Shown: positions 1 to 9,656, counted from the stretch's first letter. The stretch: 64,000 nucleotides of DNA from Tanticharoenia sakaeratensis NBRC 103193 (GCF_000963885.1 NZ_BALE01000017.1:1-64000), one strand, 5' to 3'. Program-made: numbers and translations. The notes: generated from the sequence alone by a model not told the origin.

Positions 1-408
1 CCTGCGCCCGCGCCCCAGCCCGCTGCCCCCGCCGATCCGCTGGCGGCCGGTCGGGCCGCGCTGATGCAGCGCGACTATGCGGGCGCCGAGCGGAACGGAC
101 GCGCAGCGCTGGCGGCAGCGAAGACGACGCCCGCCAAGGTGGATGCGCAGTATCTCGTGGCGCAGTCGCTTGCCGGCCAGCGTCAGTATCGTCAGTCCGC
201 CGTGGCGTATTACGATGCCTACTCCAAGGCCCCGCATGCCCCGCGCGCGCAGGACGCGCTGCTCGGGGTTGCGGCAAGCATGCTGGCAATGGGCGACAAG
301 CATTCTGCCTGTCAGGCGCTGGACAAGCTTCATGCGGAATTCCCGACGCCGCAACCACGGGTCCGCAGCGCCGCGCAGGCGTTCGCATCCCGCGCGTCCT
401 GCCACTGA
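1..408 (+). CDS. cpoB: Tol-Pal system protein CpoB/YbgF, C-terminal part
   Basis: The reading frame is open from the first base, so the start lies outside the window. The visible 135 residues begin with an Ala/Pro-rich linker and continue as TPR-like helices (ALLGVAASMLAMGDKHSACQ), ending in a Phe-Pro-x-Pro tail typical of CpoB. In the family this periplasmic protein follows tolB and pal and coordinates outer-membrane constriction with peptidoglycan synthesis at division. It is followed 44 bases later by tilS and then ftsH, the usual alphaproteobacterial order, which supports the call. The N-terminal coiled coil and signal peptide are not visible. Confidence 0.85.
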   Translation, partial: PAPAPQPAAPADPLAAGRAALMQRDYAGAERNGRAALAAAKTTPAKVDAQYLVAQSLAGQRQYRQSAVAYYDAYSKAPHAPRAQDALLGVAASMLAMGDKHSACQALDKLHAEFPTPQPRVRSAAQAFASRASCH

Positions 409-452
409 TCGGGACGCCGACATCTTTTACCGACGCGGAATTCGCGCGTCTC

Positions 453-1508
453 ATGGCGGCGGTCGGGCCCTGGGTGCCCGATCGCCCTCATCTGCCGGTT
501 GCAATGGCGGTCTCCGGTGGGGCTGACAGTCTGTGTCTGGCCATCCTCGCTCGGCGCTGGCGGCGCGCCGTCATCGCGTTCGTTGTCGATCACGGGCTGC
601 GGGAGACGTCGCGCACCGAGGCCGACCTCACATGTGCGCGTCTCGCAGCACACGACATTCGTGCTGTTCGGCTCGATATATACGGCCTTTCCTCCGGCGC
701 CGGGCTTCAGGCGCGTGCGCGAAAGGCCCGGTACGACGTGCTCACCCAAGCCTGCGTCAGCCACGGTTGCATAGACCTGCTGCTCGGACATCACGCACGC
801 GATCAGGCAGAGACGGTGCTGATCCGAAAGCGCGCAAAAAGCGGACCGGATGGTCTGGCAGGGATGGCGGTGGTGGCCGAACTGGCTTCGCTCCGCCTTG
901 TGCGGCCGCTTCTTGGAGTTGCACCCGAACGGCTCAGGGCCCGGCTGGTGCAGGATGGAATCGAGTGGGTTGAAGACGCTTCGAACGCGAACCGCAAATT
1001 CGAGCGTGTCCGGATCAGGCAGCGTCTGACGCCTGCTCGGGTCCAGCGCGTCTGTTCCATCGCGTCCCGACAGGGACATCTTCGAATGAAACAGGCGGCA
1101 GACACCACGCAGGAGCTTGCGAACCACGTCACGGCGCACCCGGCCGGCTGGGTGCTTCTCCCTGCCACGGGCGTGTCGGCGGTCGGCTACAGTTCATTGA
1201 TTCAGGCGATGACGGGGGCCAGTCATCGCATCAGCTCTGTGAGGATCGCAGACCTCATCAGGGAAGACGGGCGTCCGTTCACGATTGGAGGGGCTCGTAT
1301 CGTCTCGGCAGGGCGATATTCCGCTGGCTGGATTATGCAGCCGGAACAGAGAGTTGATGCTGCCTTCCGCCCGGCTGCCGGGCGTATGTCGGCGGCGGAC
1401 ACGAAATTTCTGCCGGCCACGATCCGCGCCGTGCTTCCGACGTTCCGTGATTGCGGATTCGAAATTGCGGCATGCCGCGCTGCGACGGATGAATCGCTCT
1501 GGGGCTAG
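453..1508 (+). CDS. tilS: tRNA(Ile)-lysidine synthase TilS
   Basis: TilS modifies C34 of the CAU-anticodon tRNA-Ile to lysidine, so that it reads AUA. The PP-loop ATP-binding motif SGGADS lies near residues 20-25, and the family blocks HHARDQAETVL and GPDGLAGM follow. The 351 residues fit a short alphaproteobacterial TilS lacking much of the C-terminal region of the E. coli enzyme. The start is uncertain: the same frame is open upstream and would add SFTDAEFAR-like residues common at TilS N-termini, but only CTG or ATC codons are available there, so ATG 453 is used. It lies between cpoB and ftsH. Confidence 0.88.
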   Translation: MAAVGPWVPDRPHLPVAMAVSGGADSLCLAILARRWRRAVIAFVVDHGLRETSRTEADLTCARLAAHDIRAVRLDIYGLSSGAGLQARARKARYDVLTQACVSHGCIDLLLGHHARDQAETVLIRKRAKSGPDGLAGMAVVAELASLRLVRPLLGVAPERLRARLVQDGIEWVEDASNANRKFERVRIRQRLTPARVQRVCSIASRQGHLRMKQAADTTQELANHVTAHPAGWVLLPATGVSAVGYSSLIQAMTGASHRISSVRIADLIREDGRPFTIGGARIVSAGRYSAGWIMQPEQRVDAAFRPAAGRMSAADTKFLPATIRAVLPTFRDCGFEIAACRAATDESLWG

Positions 1509-1611
1509 GAAAGGCGTGTCTTTGCCCTATGTTAACACTCACCGACTATTTTTGGCCTGATTGGGCCGAGCATGCGGTTCGTGCACTCCGGGTTATGGAA
1601 CGATTGCCGAT

Positions 1612-3540
1612 ATGAACAACTTTGGCCGCAATCTGGCGCTGTGGGTGATAATCATCGTCCTGCTGCTGCTGCTGTTCAACGTGTTCCAGCCAGGCGGCAG
1701 CCAGCATGCGTCGCAACAACTGGCCTATTCCGATTTCGTCAGCGATGTGGATCACGGAAGCGTCCGCTCCGTCGTGATCCAGAACCAGAACATCTCCGGC
1801 ACACTCAAGGACGGCACGTCCTTCGAGACTTATGCGCCGTTCGATCCTGGTCTCGTCTCGCATCTGACGGCGAAGGACGTCGAGGTCACGGCGAAGCCTC
1901 TGGATCCGGACGGCAGCCCGCTGCTGCGTTATGTCCTGAACTATCTGCCGATCCTGATGATGTTCGGCGTGGGTTTCCTGATCTTCCGCCAGATGCAGTC
2001 CGGCAGCGGACGTGCCATGGGTTTCGGCAAGTCGCGCGCGCGTCTTCTGACCGAGAAGCAGGGGCGTGTGACGTTCGAAGACGTTGCCGGCATCGATGAA
2101 GCGAAGGGTGAGCTTCAGGAAATCGTCGAATTCCTGAAGGACCCCCAGAAGTTTACCCGGCTCGGCGGCAAGATCCCGAAGGGCGCGCTGCTAGTCGGCC
2201 CTCCGGGCACCGGCAAGACGCTGCTCGCCCGTGCGATCGCCGGTGAGGCGAACGTGCCTTTCTTCACTATCTCGGGCTCGGACTTTGTCGAGATGTTCGT
2301 CGGTGTGGGTGCCTCGCGTGTCCGCGACATGTTCGAGCAGGGCAAGAAGTCGGCGCCATGCATCATCTTCATCGACGAAATCGATGCGGTTGGCCGTCAT
2401 CGTGGCGCCGGTCTTGGCGGCGGCAATGACGAGCGCGAGCAGACCCTGAACCAGATGCTTGTCGAGATGGACGGATTCGAAAGCAATGAGGGTGTTATCC
2501 TGATTGCTGCAACCAACCGTCCCGACGTGCTGGATCCAGCGCTTTTGCGCCCCGGCCGTTTTGACCGGCAGGTCGTTGTCCCGAATCCGGATGTCTCGGG
2601 TCGCGAGCGCATCCTTCGCGTTCACATGCGCAAGGTGCCGCTTGCATCGGATGTCGACCCCAAGGTGATTGCACGCGGCACGCCTGGCTTCTCCGGCGCG
2701 GATCTCGCCAACCTGGTTAATGAAGCGGCGTTGCTGGCGGCCCGGCTGGGCAAGCGCACCGTTGCCATGCTCGAGTTCGAGAACGCCAAGGACAAGGTCC
2801 TGATGGGTGCCGAGCGTCGTTCGCTGGTCATGAGCGACGATGAAAAGCGGATGACGGCCTATCATGAAGGCGGTCATGCCCTTTGCGCCATCCTGACGCC
2901 GCTTTGCGATCCGGTGCACAAGGCGACCATCATACCGCGTGGCCGTGCGCTGGGCCTGGTCATGAGCCTGCCCGAAGGCGATCGCTATTCGAAGAGCAAG
3001 GCCAAGTGCCTTGCCGAACTGATATTGGCGATGGGCGGCCGTGCGGCTGAAGAGATCATCTTCGGCGCGGACAATGTGTGCACAGGCGCCTCGGCGGATA
3101 TCAAGGCGGCGACCGATCAGGCGCGTCGCATGATCACCGAATGGGGCATGAGCGAGAAGCTCGGCATGATTGCTTATGGCGATAATGGCCAGGAGGTGTT
3201 CCTTGGACATTCGGTCACGCAGAACAAGAACGTGTCCGAGCAGACGGCCAGAGAGATCGACGCCGAAATCAAGGCCCTGATCGACAACGCGTATCGAACC
3301 GCTCATGCGCTGTTGCTGTCCCATATCGATGATCTTCATCGTCTGGCGAATGCGCTGCTCGAGTATGAGACTTTGTCGGGTGATGAGATCCGTCGCGTTC
3401 TGCGCGGTGAAAAGATCGAGCGGATCGTGGTTGACGACCTGGCTCCGGACAGCCGACGTGCATCGGTTCCAGCCACGCCGCCTCGCCCGTCGGGTGGTGC
3501 AGGCACAGGAGATTTCGGACCGGCTCCTGCGCCGGGCTGA
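1612..3540 (+). CDS. ftsH: ATP-dependent zinc metalloprotease FtsH
   Basis: Membrane-anchored AAA+ protease that degrades unassembled membrane proteins and short-lived regulators. The N-terminus has a transmembrane helix (about residues 8-25), a periplasmic domain and a second helix near residues 105-122. Walker A GPPGTGKT is at 196-203 and Walker B IFIDEID at 252-258. The zinc site is H418-E419-G-G-H422 with D496 as third ligand, within one residue of E. coli numbering. The arginine-finger block RPGRFDRQV is present. The start at 1612 gives [11 protein letters not shown], the normal FtsH N-terminus; an in-frame TTG at 1561 adds only unrelated residues. Length 642 aa is normal. A strong terminator follows. 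Confidence 0.97.
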   Translation: MNNFGRNLALWVIIIVLLLLLFNVFQPGGSQHASQQLAYSDFVSDVDHGSVRSVVIQNQNISGTLKDGTSFETYAPFDPGLVSHLTAKDVEVTAKPLDPDGSPLLRYVLNYLPILMMFGVGFLIFRQMQSGSGRAMGFGKSRARLLTEKQGRVTFEDVAGIDEAKGELQEIVEFLKDPQKFTRLGGKIPKGALLVGPPGTGKTLLARAIAGEANVPFFTISGSDFVEMFVGVGASRVRDMFEQGKKSAPCIIFIDEIDAVGRHRGAGLGGGNDEREQTLNQMLVEMDGFESNEGVILIAATNRPDVLDPALLRPGRFDRQVVVPNPDVSGRERILRVHMRKVPLASDVDPKVIARGTPGFSGADLANLVNEAALLAARLGKRTVAMLEFENAKDKVLMGAERRSLVMSDDEKRMTAYHEGGHALCAILTPLCDPVHKATIIPRGRALGLVMSLPEGDRYSKSKAKCLAELILAMGGRAAEEIIFGADNVCTGASADIKAATDQARRMITEWGMSEKLGMIAYGDNGQEVFLGHSVTQNKNVSEQTAREIDAEIKALIDNAYRTAHALLLSHIDDLHRLANALLEYETLSGDEIRRVLRGEKIERIVVDDLAPDSRRASVPATPPRPSGGAGTGDFGPAPAPG

Positions 3541-3545
3541 TGCGA

Positions 3546-3569
3546 GGGAGGCTTCGGCCTCCCTTTTTT
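3546..3569 (+). terminator. Rho-independent terminator after ftsH
   Basis: A perfect 7-bp stem (GGGAGGC / GCCTCCC) closes a TTCG tetraloop and is followed by six T. It begins six bases after the ftsH stop and separates ftsH from glmM. Confidence 0.93.
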
Positions 3570-3668
3570 GTTGAGCGATGGGCGCAAGCATAAATCGCAT
3601 GGGCTGGGCATTGGATCAGCGGCGTCCGCGCGATACACCTGCGCCAGGGTTTTCGTCGAAAGGACGGT

Positions 3669-5030
3669 ATGATGGGCGGCAGGCGCGCGTTGTTCGGGAC
3701 AGATGGTATTCGCGGCACTGCCAATACCGCACCGATGACAGTCGAAATCGCGCAGAAGCTCGGTCAGGCAGGCGGCCTGCGTTTCACGCGCGGCTCCTAC
3801 CGTCACCGTGTGATCATCGGCAAGGACACCAGGCTGTCCGGTTACATGATCGAATCCGCGTTGGTCTCGGGATTTCTGTCGGCAGGAATGGACGTGACCC
3901 TGGTCGGTCCTCTGCCGACACCGGCGATTGCAATGCTCACGCGGTCGCTCCGGGCGGATCTGGGTGTCATGATTTCGGCATCCCACAATCCGTTTGGCGA
4001 CAACGGCATCAAGCTGTTCGGGCCGGACGGGTTCAAGCTCTCGGATGACGTGGAATGCGAGATCGAAGCGCTCATGGCGCAGGATCTGACGGCTCAGCTC
4101 GCTGAACCTTCCGCGATTGGACGTGCCTCACGCCTCAATGATGCGGCTGGACGCTATATCGAGAATGCCAAGGCCTCGTTTCCACGCGGGCGCCGTCTCG
4201 ACGGTCTGAAAATCGTCATCGATTGCGCCAACGGGTCCGCCTATCGGGTGGCGCCTACAGCATTGTGGGAACTGGGCGCGGAGGTCATCCGCATCGGGTG
4301 CACGCCTGATGGCGTGAACATCAATGCCGATGTCGGCTCGACCCATCCCGAAGCGCTGTGTGCAGCCGTAAGAGAGCATAACGCGGATTTCGGTATTGCA
4401 CTCGATGGCGATGCCGATCGCGTCGTGCTTGCTGACGAGACTGGCAGACTGATTGACGGTGACCAGATTCTCGGGCTGATTGCCCGTTCGTGGGCAGCGC
4501 GCGGCGCGCTGCGGACGAGGGACGTTGTGGCGACTGTCATGACGAATATCGGTCTGGAGCGAAACCTTGCCGAGCAGGGCCTGACGCTTCATCGGACGGC
4601 AGTCGGCGATCGCTATGTCGTCGAGCGCATGCGCGAACTGGGGGCCAATGTCGGTGGCGAACAGTCAGGGCACATGGTCCTGTCCGATTACGCTACGACC
4701 GGTGACGGCCTGCTGGCGGCCTTGCAGGTGCTGGCGGTGTGTGTCGAGGAGAATGCACCCGCGAGCCGGATCTGCCGGATCTTCGAGCCTTTCCCCCAGA
4801 CGCTGCGTAATGTGCGTTACACGGGGCAGAATCCACTGAAATCGCCGCGCCTCGATCAGGCACGTGCATGGGCCGCAGAGAAACTGGGCGACCATGGACG
4901 CCTCGTCCTTCGTGCCAGCGGCACCGAACCTTTGATCCGGGTGATGGTGGAAGCCGATCAGCCGGATCTGGTTGAGGAAGTCGTCAGCGAGATCTGCTCT
5001 GTTGTCGAGGCCGTGGGGCGCGCGGCATGA
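3669..5030 (+). CDS. glmM: Phosphoglucosamine mutase GlmM
   Basis: Converts glucosamine-6-phosphate to glucosamine-1-phosphate, the step before UDP-GlcNAc for peptidoglycan and LPS. The start [16 protein letters not shown] is characteristic. The phosphoserine loop ISASHNP places the catalytic serine at residue 105, and the Mg-binding loop DGDADR gives D246, D248 and D250. The C-terminal phosphate-binding loop [12 protein letters not shown] is present. Length 453 aa is typical. A Shine-Dalgarno-like AAAGGA lies 5-10 bases before ATG 3669. The stop overlaps the thiD start in an ATGA, so the two are probably translated together. Confidence 0.97.
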   Translation: MMGGRRALFGTDGIRGTANTAPMTVEIAQKLGQAGGLRFTRGSYRHRVIIGKDTRLSGYMIESALVSGFLSAGMDVTLVGPLPTPAIAMLTRSLRADLGVMISASHNPFGDNGIKLFGPDGFKLSDDVECEIEALMAQDLTAQLAEPSAIGRASRLNDAAGRYIENAKASFPRGRRLDGLKIVIDCANGSAYRVAPTALWELGAEVIRIGCTPDGVNINADVGSTHPEALCAAVREHNADFGIALDGDADRVVLADETGRLIDGDQILGLIARSWAARGALRTRDVVATVMTNIGLERNLAEQGLTLHRTAVGDRYVVERMRELGANVGGEQSGHMVLSDYATTGDGLLAALQVLAVCVEENAPASRICRIFEPFPQTLRNVRYTGQNPLKSPRLDQARAWAAEKLGDHGRLVLRASGTEPLIRVMVEADQPDLVEEVVSEICSVVEAVGRAA

Positions 5031-5830
5031 AGGGGCGTATCCTGTCGATTGCCGGGAGTGACTCCGGCGGCGGTGCAGGGATCCAGGCCGACATCAAGGC
5101 CATTACGGCGCTCGGTGGCTATGCGATGACTGCCGTCACCGCTCTGACCGCGCAGAACACGCATGGCGTGCACGGCGTGGAGGTCACGCATCCGGATTTC
5201 GTGGCGTTGCAGATCCGCACCGCGTGTGACGATTTCGGTGTCGATGCAATCAAGACAGGCATGCTGGTCGACGAGGCGATCGTGGACAGAGTCGCCGATA
5301 CGATCGAGGGATATTCCGGCGTTCCGCTCGTCGTGGACCCCGTCATGGTCGCGAAAGGCGGCGCGAAGCTTCTGGCGCCGGGCGCAATCGCGGCCCTGTT
5401 CGGTCGTCTGATACCGATGGCAACCGTGCTGACCCCCAATATTCCCGAGGCCGAGCTTCTGCTGGGGCGAACGATCCGATCGGTCGATGACATGATTGCT
5501 GGCGCTCATGCCCTTCGAGAGCGTGGCGCCAACGCGGTGGTGCTCAAGGGCGGCCACCTCGAATCTGACATGATCACGGACGTGCTGCTCGATGCTGATG
5601 GCGTGAAGACATACCCCGCGCCCCGCATCGCTACCCGCCATACCCATGGCACCGGCTGCACACTGGCCAGTGCCATCGCAACGGGGCTCGCGCAGGGACT
5701 TGATCTCGATGCGTCCCTGCGGCGTGCACGCTCCTATCTGCGGGCAGCGATTGAAGGGGCCCCGGGTTACGGAACCCTGGCAGGGCCGGTGGACCACGCC
5801 GCCGGCATCGATCCGAACCGCTTCGCCTAG
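5027..5830 (+). CDS. thiD: Hydroxymethylpyrimidine/phosphomethylpyrimidine kinase ThiD
   Basis: Phosphorylates hydroxymethylpyrimidine and its monophosphate for thiamine diphosphate synthesis. The N-terminal [20 protein letters not shown] block and the C-terminal anion-hole motif [11 protein letters not shown] are those of ThiD. Length 267 aa is normal. It overlaps glmM by four bases (ATGA). A thiamine kinase-type gene after glmM is not a functional necessity; the coupling looks like shared expression. The convergent ctrA gene ends seven bases after its stop. Confidence 0.95.
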   Translation: MKGRILSIAGSDSGGGAGIQADIKAITALGGYAMTAVTALTAQNTHGVHGVEVTHPDFVALQIRTACDDFGVDAIKTGMLVDEAIVDRVADTIEGYSGVPLVVDPVMVAKGGAKLLAPGAIAALFGRLIPMATVLTPNIPEAELLLGRTIRSVDDMIAGAHALRERGANAVVLKGGHLESDMITDVLLDADGVKTYPAPRIATRHTHGTGCTLASAIATGLAQGLDLDASLRRARSYLRAAIEGAPGYGTLAGPVDHAAGIDPNRFA

Positions 5831-5836
5831 GGCGCG

Positions 5837-6571
5837 TCAGGCAGCGACGGTTTCGGACCTCGTTACTGCTGCGGCTGCCGGCATGACAGGCGCGCCCTCC
5901 GCAACATCACGAAGGACATAGCCACGGCCCCATACGGTGCTGATGAGGTGTCCGGCGCCTTTGGCCTGAAGCTTGCGCCGAAGCTTGCAGATGAAGACGT
6001 CGATGATCTTCATCTCCGGCTCGTCGATTCCGCCATAGAGGTGGTTCAGGAAGGCGTCCTTGGTCAGGACAATGCCTTTGCGCAGCACGAGAAGTTCAAG
6101 GATCGCATACTCCTTGCCTGTCAGGTGAACGGAATTTCCGTCGATCATCACGACCTTGCCGTTCAGATCCAGTTCCAGGTTGCCGACACGGATGTTCGGT
6201 TCGCTGAACCCGCGCGACCGACGCAGGACCGCGTTGATGCGCGCCACCAGTTCCGCACCGTCAAACGGTTTGGTCATGTAATCGTCCGCTCCGACAGAGA
6301 AGGCCCGCACCTTCGCCTGGGGGCGTGTGAGGCTGGACAGCACCAGCATCGGGACATCGCTCCGCGCCAGCCTGGCCCGGCGGATGACCTCGTATCCTTC
6401 GATGTCGGACAGCAGAACTTCCAGAAGCACGACATCGTAATCATAGTGGCGGAGCATCTCGAGCGCGTCCTCTCCCGAGGGCGTCTGGTCAATTGTAAAA
6501 CCTGCGTTGCGCAGCATGGAGCTGAGGGCGATCGCGGCAAAGGCATCGTTTTCAACGAGAAGGATACGCAC
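5837..6571 (-). CDS. ctrA: CtrA-type cell-cycle response regulator with Glu at the phosphoacceptor site
   Basis: OmpR-family regulator: receiver domain (residues 1-120) and winged helix. The DNA-binding half carries the CtrA signature HLTGKEYAILELL followed by FLNHLYGGIDEPEMKIIDVF, which identifies it firmly. The start chosen is GTG 6571, with GGAG eight bases upstream, giving MRILLVEND, collinear with Caulobacter MRVLLIEDD; ATG 6598 would add nine residues. In this numbering position 51 is Glu (VVLLEVLL, codon GAA) instead of the phosphorylated Asp, and position 8 is Asn (AAC) instead of the metal-binding Asp. Lys in DDYMTKPF and the Ser of LVLSS remain. The C-terminus ends in Ala-Ala, as in ClpXP-degraded CtrA. 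It is divergent from fliI. Confidence 0.93.
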   Translation of the reverse strand: MRILLVENDAFAAIALSSMLRNAGFTIDQTPSGEDALEMLRHYDYDVVLLEVLLSDIEGYEVIRRARLARSDVPMLVLSSLTRPQAKVRAFSVGADDYMTKPFDGAELVARINAVLRRSRGFSEPNIRVGNLELDLNGKVVMIDGNSVHLTGKEYAILELLVLRKGIVLTKDAFLNHLYGGIDEPEMKIIDVFICKLRRKLQAKGAGHLISTVWGRGYVLRDVAEGAPVMPAAAAVTRSETVAA

Positions 6572-6641
6572 GAGGTCAGCTCCAAGGTTGTTGACCATTG
6601 GTTACTACCTAAGGTTGTAAACGTCCAGTGCAAAAATATCG

Positions 6642-6692
6642 TTAAGCGAATCTTTTCGTATCCGGAGCGATCGTGTTGGCAGCCTGTTAACC
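6642..6692. promoter_or_regulatory. Candidate CtrA-binding elements in the ctrA-fliI intergenic region
   Basis: The known CtrA box is TTAA-N7-TTAA with a TTAACC half site. Here TTAAGCGAATCTTTT at 6642-6656 matches TTAA-N7-TTTT, and a TTAACC half site sits at 6687-6692. Neither is a perfect full site. Their place between ctrA and a flagellar gene suggests autoregulation and flagellar control; this is inference. Confidence 0.4.
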
Positions 6693-6713
6693 TCTTCAGC
6701 GTAACGTAAGTCT

Positions 6714-8108
6714 ATGAAGCGCGACGGAATTCGTGAAAAATACCGCCTTAACGAAGGGATATCTGCGGAGATCGCGACAATGTCGGCGACGCAGGCGACC
6801 GGGCAGGTGGTCTGCGTCTCAGGGTTGTGTGTCACGATCCGCGGAATTGCCTCGCTTCTGGTCATAGGCGATCGGGTCACACTCTGTCCCCTCGGTCATC
6901 AGGATGTGCTCGCGGAGGTTGTGGGGTTCAGTCATGACGGCGCGCGTCTGATGGTTTTTGGTGCCGTTGACGGCATCGGTCCGGGCACGCCTGCTACCTT
7001 ACGTACGGTGACCGGTCGTGACCGGTCGGGGCTTGCCGTTCACGAGGGCTGGCTTGGCCGGGTCATTGATCCGTTGGGACGACCGCTGGATGCCGCGGGC
7101 CCCATTGTGCCCGGTCCGAACATGCAACCGCTCAGGCCCTCGCCGCCCGGTCCGATCGAACGGGCAAGACTCGGCCCCCGCATGGATCTGGGGGTTCGTG
7201 TTCTCGACGTGTTTACGACATGCCGTGTGGGCCAGCGGCTCGGTCTCTTCGCGGGCTCGGGTGTCGGTAAGTCGTCCCTGATGTCCATGCTTGCGCGACA
7301 GGCGAAATGCGACGTTGCCGTCATTGCGCTGGTTGGCGAACGAGGCCGGGAGGTCCGTGAATTCATAGAGGATGATCTTGGTCCCGAAGGGATGGCGCGC
7401 AGCGTGGTCGTCGTCGCAACCTCCGATTCCCCACCGCTGATGCGACGGGAGGCTGCCTATGCCGCGTTGTCCGTCGCCGAGTATTTCCGGGACCAGGACA
7501 AGTCCGTCCTGCTTCTCATGGACAGCGTGACGCGGTTCTGCCTTGCATTGCGCGAGATCGGACTGTCGTCAGGAGAACCACCGGCGACGAAAGGTTACCC
7601 GCCGTCGGTCTTCGCGGAACTGCCGCGTCTGCTCGAGCGGGCAGGCCCGGGACGGCGCGACGGGAACGGCAATGCCGGTCATATCACCGCGCTGTTCACG
7701 GTCCTCGTTGAGGGCGGGGACCACGACGAGCCTGTGGCAGACGCCGTGCGCGGTATTCTGGACGGCCACGTGGTCATGGACCGTCGTATCGGCGAGGAAG
7801 GCCGCTACCCCGCAGTCGATGTTCTGAAGTCTCTCTCCCGCACTGTGCCGGGATGCCTGTCCGCGGAGGAAGCCTCGCTGACACGTCTGGCGCGCCAATG
7901 TCTCGCAACGCACGAGAACATGGCCGACATGATACGGCTGGGTGCCTACAAGCCCGGAACCGACCCTGCGGTCGACGAAGCAGTGCGGGTTTATCCGGCC
8001 CTGAATGCAATGTTGTCCCAGGGCAAGCATGAGACCTCGACGATCGAGAGCGGCTTTGGGGCCCTGCAGGATGCCCTGTCGGACAACGCCGGTGCCCTTG
8101 CCGCATAA
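6714..8108 (+). CDS. fliI: Flagellum-specific ATPase FliI
   Basis: Hexameric F1-beta-like ATPase of the flagellar type III export apparatus. Walker A GSGVGKS is at residues 181-187, Walker B VLLLMDSVTRF lies about 85 residues later, and GERGREVREF plus the EPPATKGYPPSVFAELP block are family-specific. Length 464 aa from ATG 6714; ATG 6780 (MSATQATGQVV) is an alternative that trims 22 poorly conserved residues. A FliJ-like gene follows. No other flagellar genes are in the window, so the rest must be elsewhere. Confidence 0.93.
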   Translation: MKRDGIREKYRLNEGISAEIATMSATQATGQVVCVSGLCVTIRGIASLLVIGDRVTLCPLGHQDVLAEVVGFSHDGARLMVFGAVDGIGPGTPATLRTVTGRDRSGLAVHEGWLGRVIDPLGRPLDAAGPIVPGPNMQPLRPSPPGPIERARLGPRMDLGVRVLDVFTTCRVGQRLGLFAGSGVGKSSLMSMLARQAKCDVAVIALVGERGREVREFIEDDLGPEGMARSVVVVATSDSPPLMRREAAYAALSVAEYFRDQDKSVLLLMDSVTRFCLALREIGLSSGEPPATKGYPPSVFAELPRLLERAGPGRRDGNGNAGHITALFTVLVEGGDHDEPVADAVRGILDGHVVMDRRIGEEGRYPAVDVLKSLSRTVPGCLSAEEASLTRLARQCLATHENMADMIRLGAYKPGTDPAVDEAVRVYPALNAMLSQGKHETSTIESGFGALQDALSDNAGALAA

Positions 8109-8166
8109 GTCGGGCGAAATTCCGAAATGGTGAGAAACCGTATTGATAATTCAGGAGTGTGCTGTC

Positions 8167-8589
8167 ATGCCTACGCGACCTCTCGATAGCCTGTTGCGTC
8201 TGCGCAGACAGGAGAAGGCGGAAGCGGAACGCCATTTCGCCAACGTGCTGTCACTCGAAGTCTCGGCAACGGCCTGTGTTGCGGACGCTGAGGAAGCGTT
8301 GTTGTTCGAACAGCGCAAGGCGGCCGATCCGGGTTGCGACGATGCCGTCGTGGAAAGCTTTGCCCGTTGGCTGCCCCGTGGACGGGAAGTTCTGCTGCGT
8401 GCGCGCGAACGCGAGCGCGAGGCCTCGCTGGATACCGCCTTTGCGCGCTCGGCAGTCGCGATGGCGCAGGCATCCGTCAAGGCGGTCGAGACCATTATCG
8501 CCGAGCGGCAACGCAGCGCGGACATGATCCGCGCGCGCCACGAACAGCAGCGTCTGGACGATCTGTGGCCGGCCAACAGCGCCTTGTGA
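8167..8589 (+). CDS. fliJ: FliJ-like flagellar export chaperone (putative)
   Basis: 140-residue, charged, almost entirely helical protein beginning MPTRPLDSLLRLRRQEKAEAE, with long runs of Glu/Arg/Ala compatible with a coiled coil. FliJ proteins share this design, start near a 'LxxLLRLRxxxxxxA' pattern and follow fliI. The start at 8167 is chosen because an AGGAG lies about 10 bases upstream; a TTG at 8143 is less likely. Sequence identity with characterised FliJ is not visible by eye, so the name rests on position and architecture. Confidence 0.62.
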   Translation: MPTRPLDSLLRLRRQEKAEAERHFANVLSLEVSATACVADAEEALLFEQRKAADPGCDDAVVESFARWLPRGREVLLRAREREREASLDTAFARSAVAMAQASVKAVETIIAERQRSADMIRARHEQQRLDDLWPANSAL

Positions 8590-8590
8590 G

Positions 8591-9004
8591 TCAGACGGCC
8601 GCGCGCAGCAGCGTTCGTATATTGTCTTCCGTTCCCACAAGCGCACAGACGACGGGATGGGACCGGTCTCGGACGAGAGCCACGATGACCGTGCCGTCGT
8701 CGGCGAACAGGTCGCTCGGGCAGGTGAAGGTAGGAGGCGTTTGCCCGGTCTCGCTGGCGGCGGCTGCCAGATGTGCCATCAACCGCTGCGTCGCCTTTTC
8801 AAGACCGGTCACCACGCCCTGAACGCTGTCGGGATGGGTAGATGCGAACCGGTCCAGCAGCAGTTCCCAGTCTCCGGCGGTAATGAACGCGGGAAGGGCA
8901 CCTGGTGCTGTTTCGCGCTCGGCACGCAGGATATGGCCATCGTTGGCCAGCGCCACGATGTCGAGATCCGGGAACTGGAAGGGATCGATTCTAACGGTGG
9001 TCAT
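8591..9004 (-). CDS. Hypothetical protein, 137 aa
   Basis: Not recognised. It begins MTTVRIDPFQFPDLDIVALANDG, has mixed alpha/beta character with no signal peptide or membrane segment, and ends convergently one base after the FliJ-like gene. It contains a DPFQFPD motif and a hydrophobic GTVIVALV strand. Codon use resembles its neighbours. Being beside fliI/fliJ it could be flagellar, but nothing in the sequence proves this. Confidence 0.6.
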   Translation of the reverse strand: MTTVRIDPFQFPDLDIVALANDGHILRAERETAPGALPAFITAGDWELLLDRFASTHPDSVQGVVTGLEKATQRLMAHLAAAASETGQTPPTFTCPSDLFADDGTVIVALVRDRSHPVVCALVGTEDNIRTLLRAAV

Positions 9005-9032
9005 GATGGAAAAGCCGTCATGGCAATGGGCC

Positions 9033-9656
9033 TTATTCCTGTCCGCCCGGGGTTGCCTGCATTTGGCCCGGCGGAGCGCCGATCGCCTGAATCAGCGCCT
9101 GCACCTGATCGGGATGAGCATGAAACAGAGCCAGATTGGCGGGGTTGGGCGCGGGCATGCCTGGCGGCGGAGCGCGGCCCTGATCGGTTGCGAGTGTCAT
9201 GCCGAACGCCGTCATGCCCAACACAAATGAGCGTGCATCGAAGCCGTTCGCACGCAGAATAGGCACGAGACCGGGGATTGCCTCGATCTGGGCGATCGTC
9301 TGTTCGAGGCTCATGCCCGTCGAATTGGGCGGCTGGAGACCGGATGAGTGCAAGGCGTTGAGGGTCGCGGCTGCACGCGGCAGAAAGTCGCCTGGCAGGC
9401 GATAGGTCATGCCCATCGTGATGTCCCGGCGCATCTGCGGCGTCATGGCGGGAGCCGATTGTGACGGGGCCGGTTGTTGCGGCATGGCCCCGGATCCCTG
9501 CACGCCGTCAACCGCTGTTGAGCTGCCCTGCTCACCGTACTGGCCGCCGTAGAAGCCGCCTTGCGGGGCAGGAGGAATGTCCTGCGCCGTTGCGACCAAC
9601 GGTGCGGCAAGCATCGGCGCGGCTGTCAGGGCCGCAAGCAGTATTGCGCGCATCAT
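9033..9656 (-). CDS. Secreted hypothetical protein coupled to the aminopeptidase
   Basis: About 207 residues with a clear Sec signal peptide (MMRAILLAALTAAPMLAAPL followed by VATAQD, cleavage after ATA or AQ). The next 60 residues are low-complexity (Gly/Gln/Ser/Pro); the remainder has an M-T-P-Q-M-R-R-D helical region and a Pro-rich section. The start is put at 9656 because this ATG overlaps the aminopeptidase stop as ATGA; an ATG 12 bases upstream (9668) is possible. No family was recognised. Periplasmic location is inferred. Confidence 0.68.
   Translation of the reverse strand: MMRAILLAALTAAPMLAAPLVATAQDIPPAPQGGFYGGQYGEQGSSTAVDGVQGSGAMPQQPAPSQSAPAMTPQMRRDITMGMTYRLPGDFLPRAAATLNALHSSGLQPPNSTGMSLEQTIAQIEAIPGLVPILRANGFDARSFVLGMTAFGMTLATDQGRAPPPGMPAPNPANLALFHAHPDQVQALIQAIGAPPGQMQATPGGQE

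Noticed and set aside
453-1508. tilS as a frameshifted or degraded gene
   Set aside because: The PP-loop and downstream motifs are intact in one frame; only the start codon is unclear.
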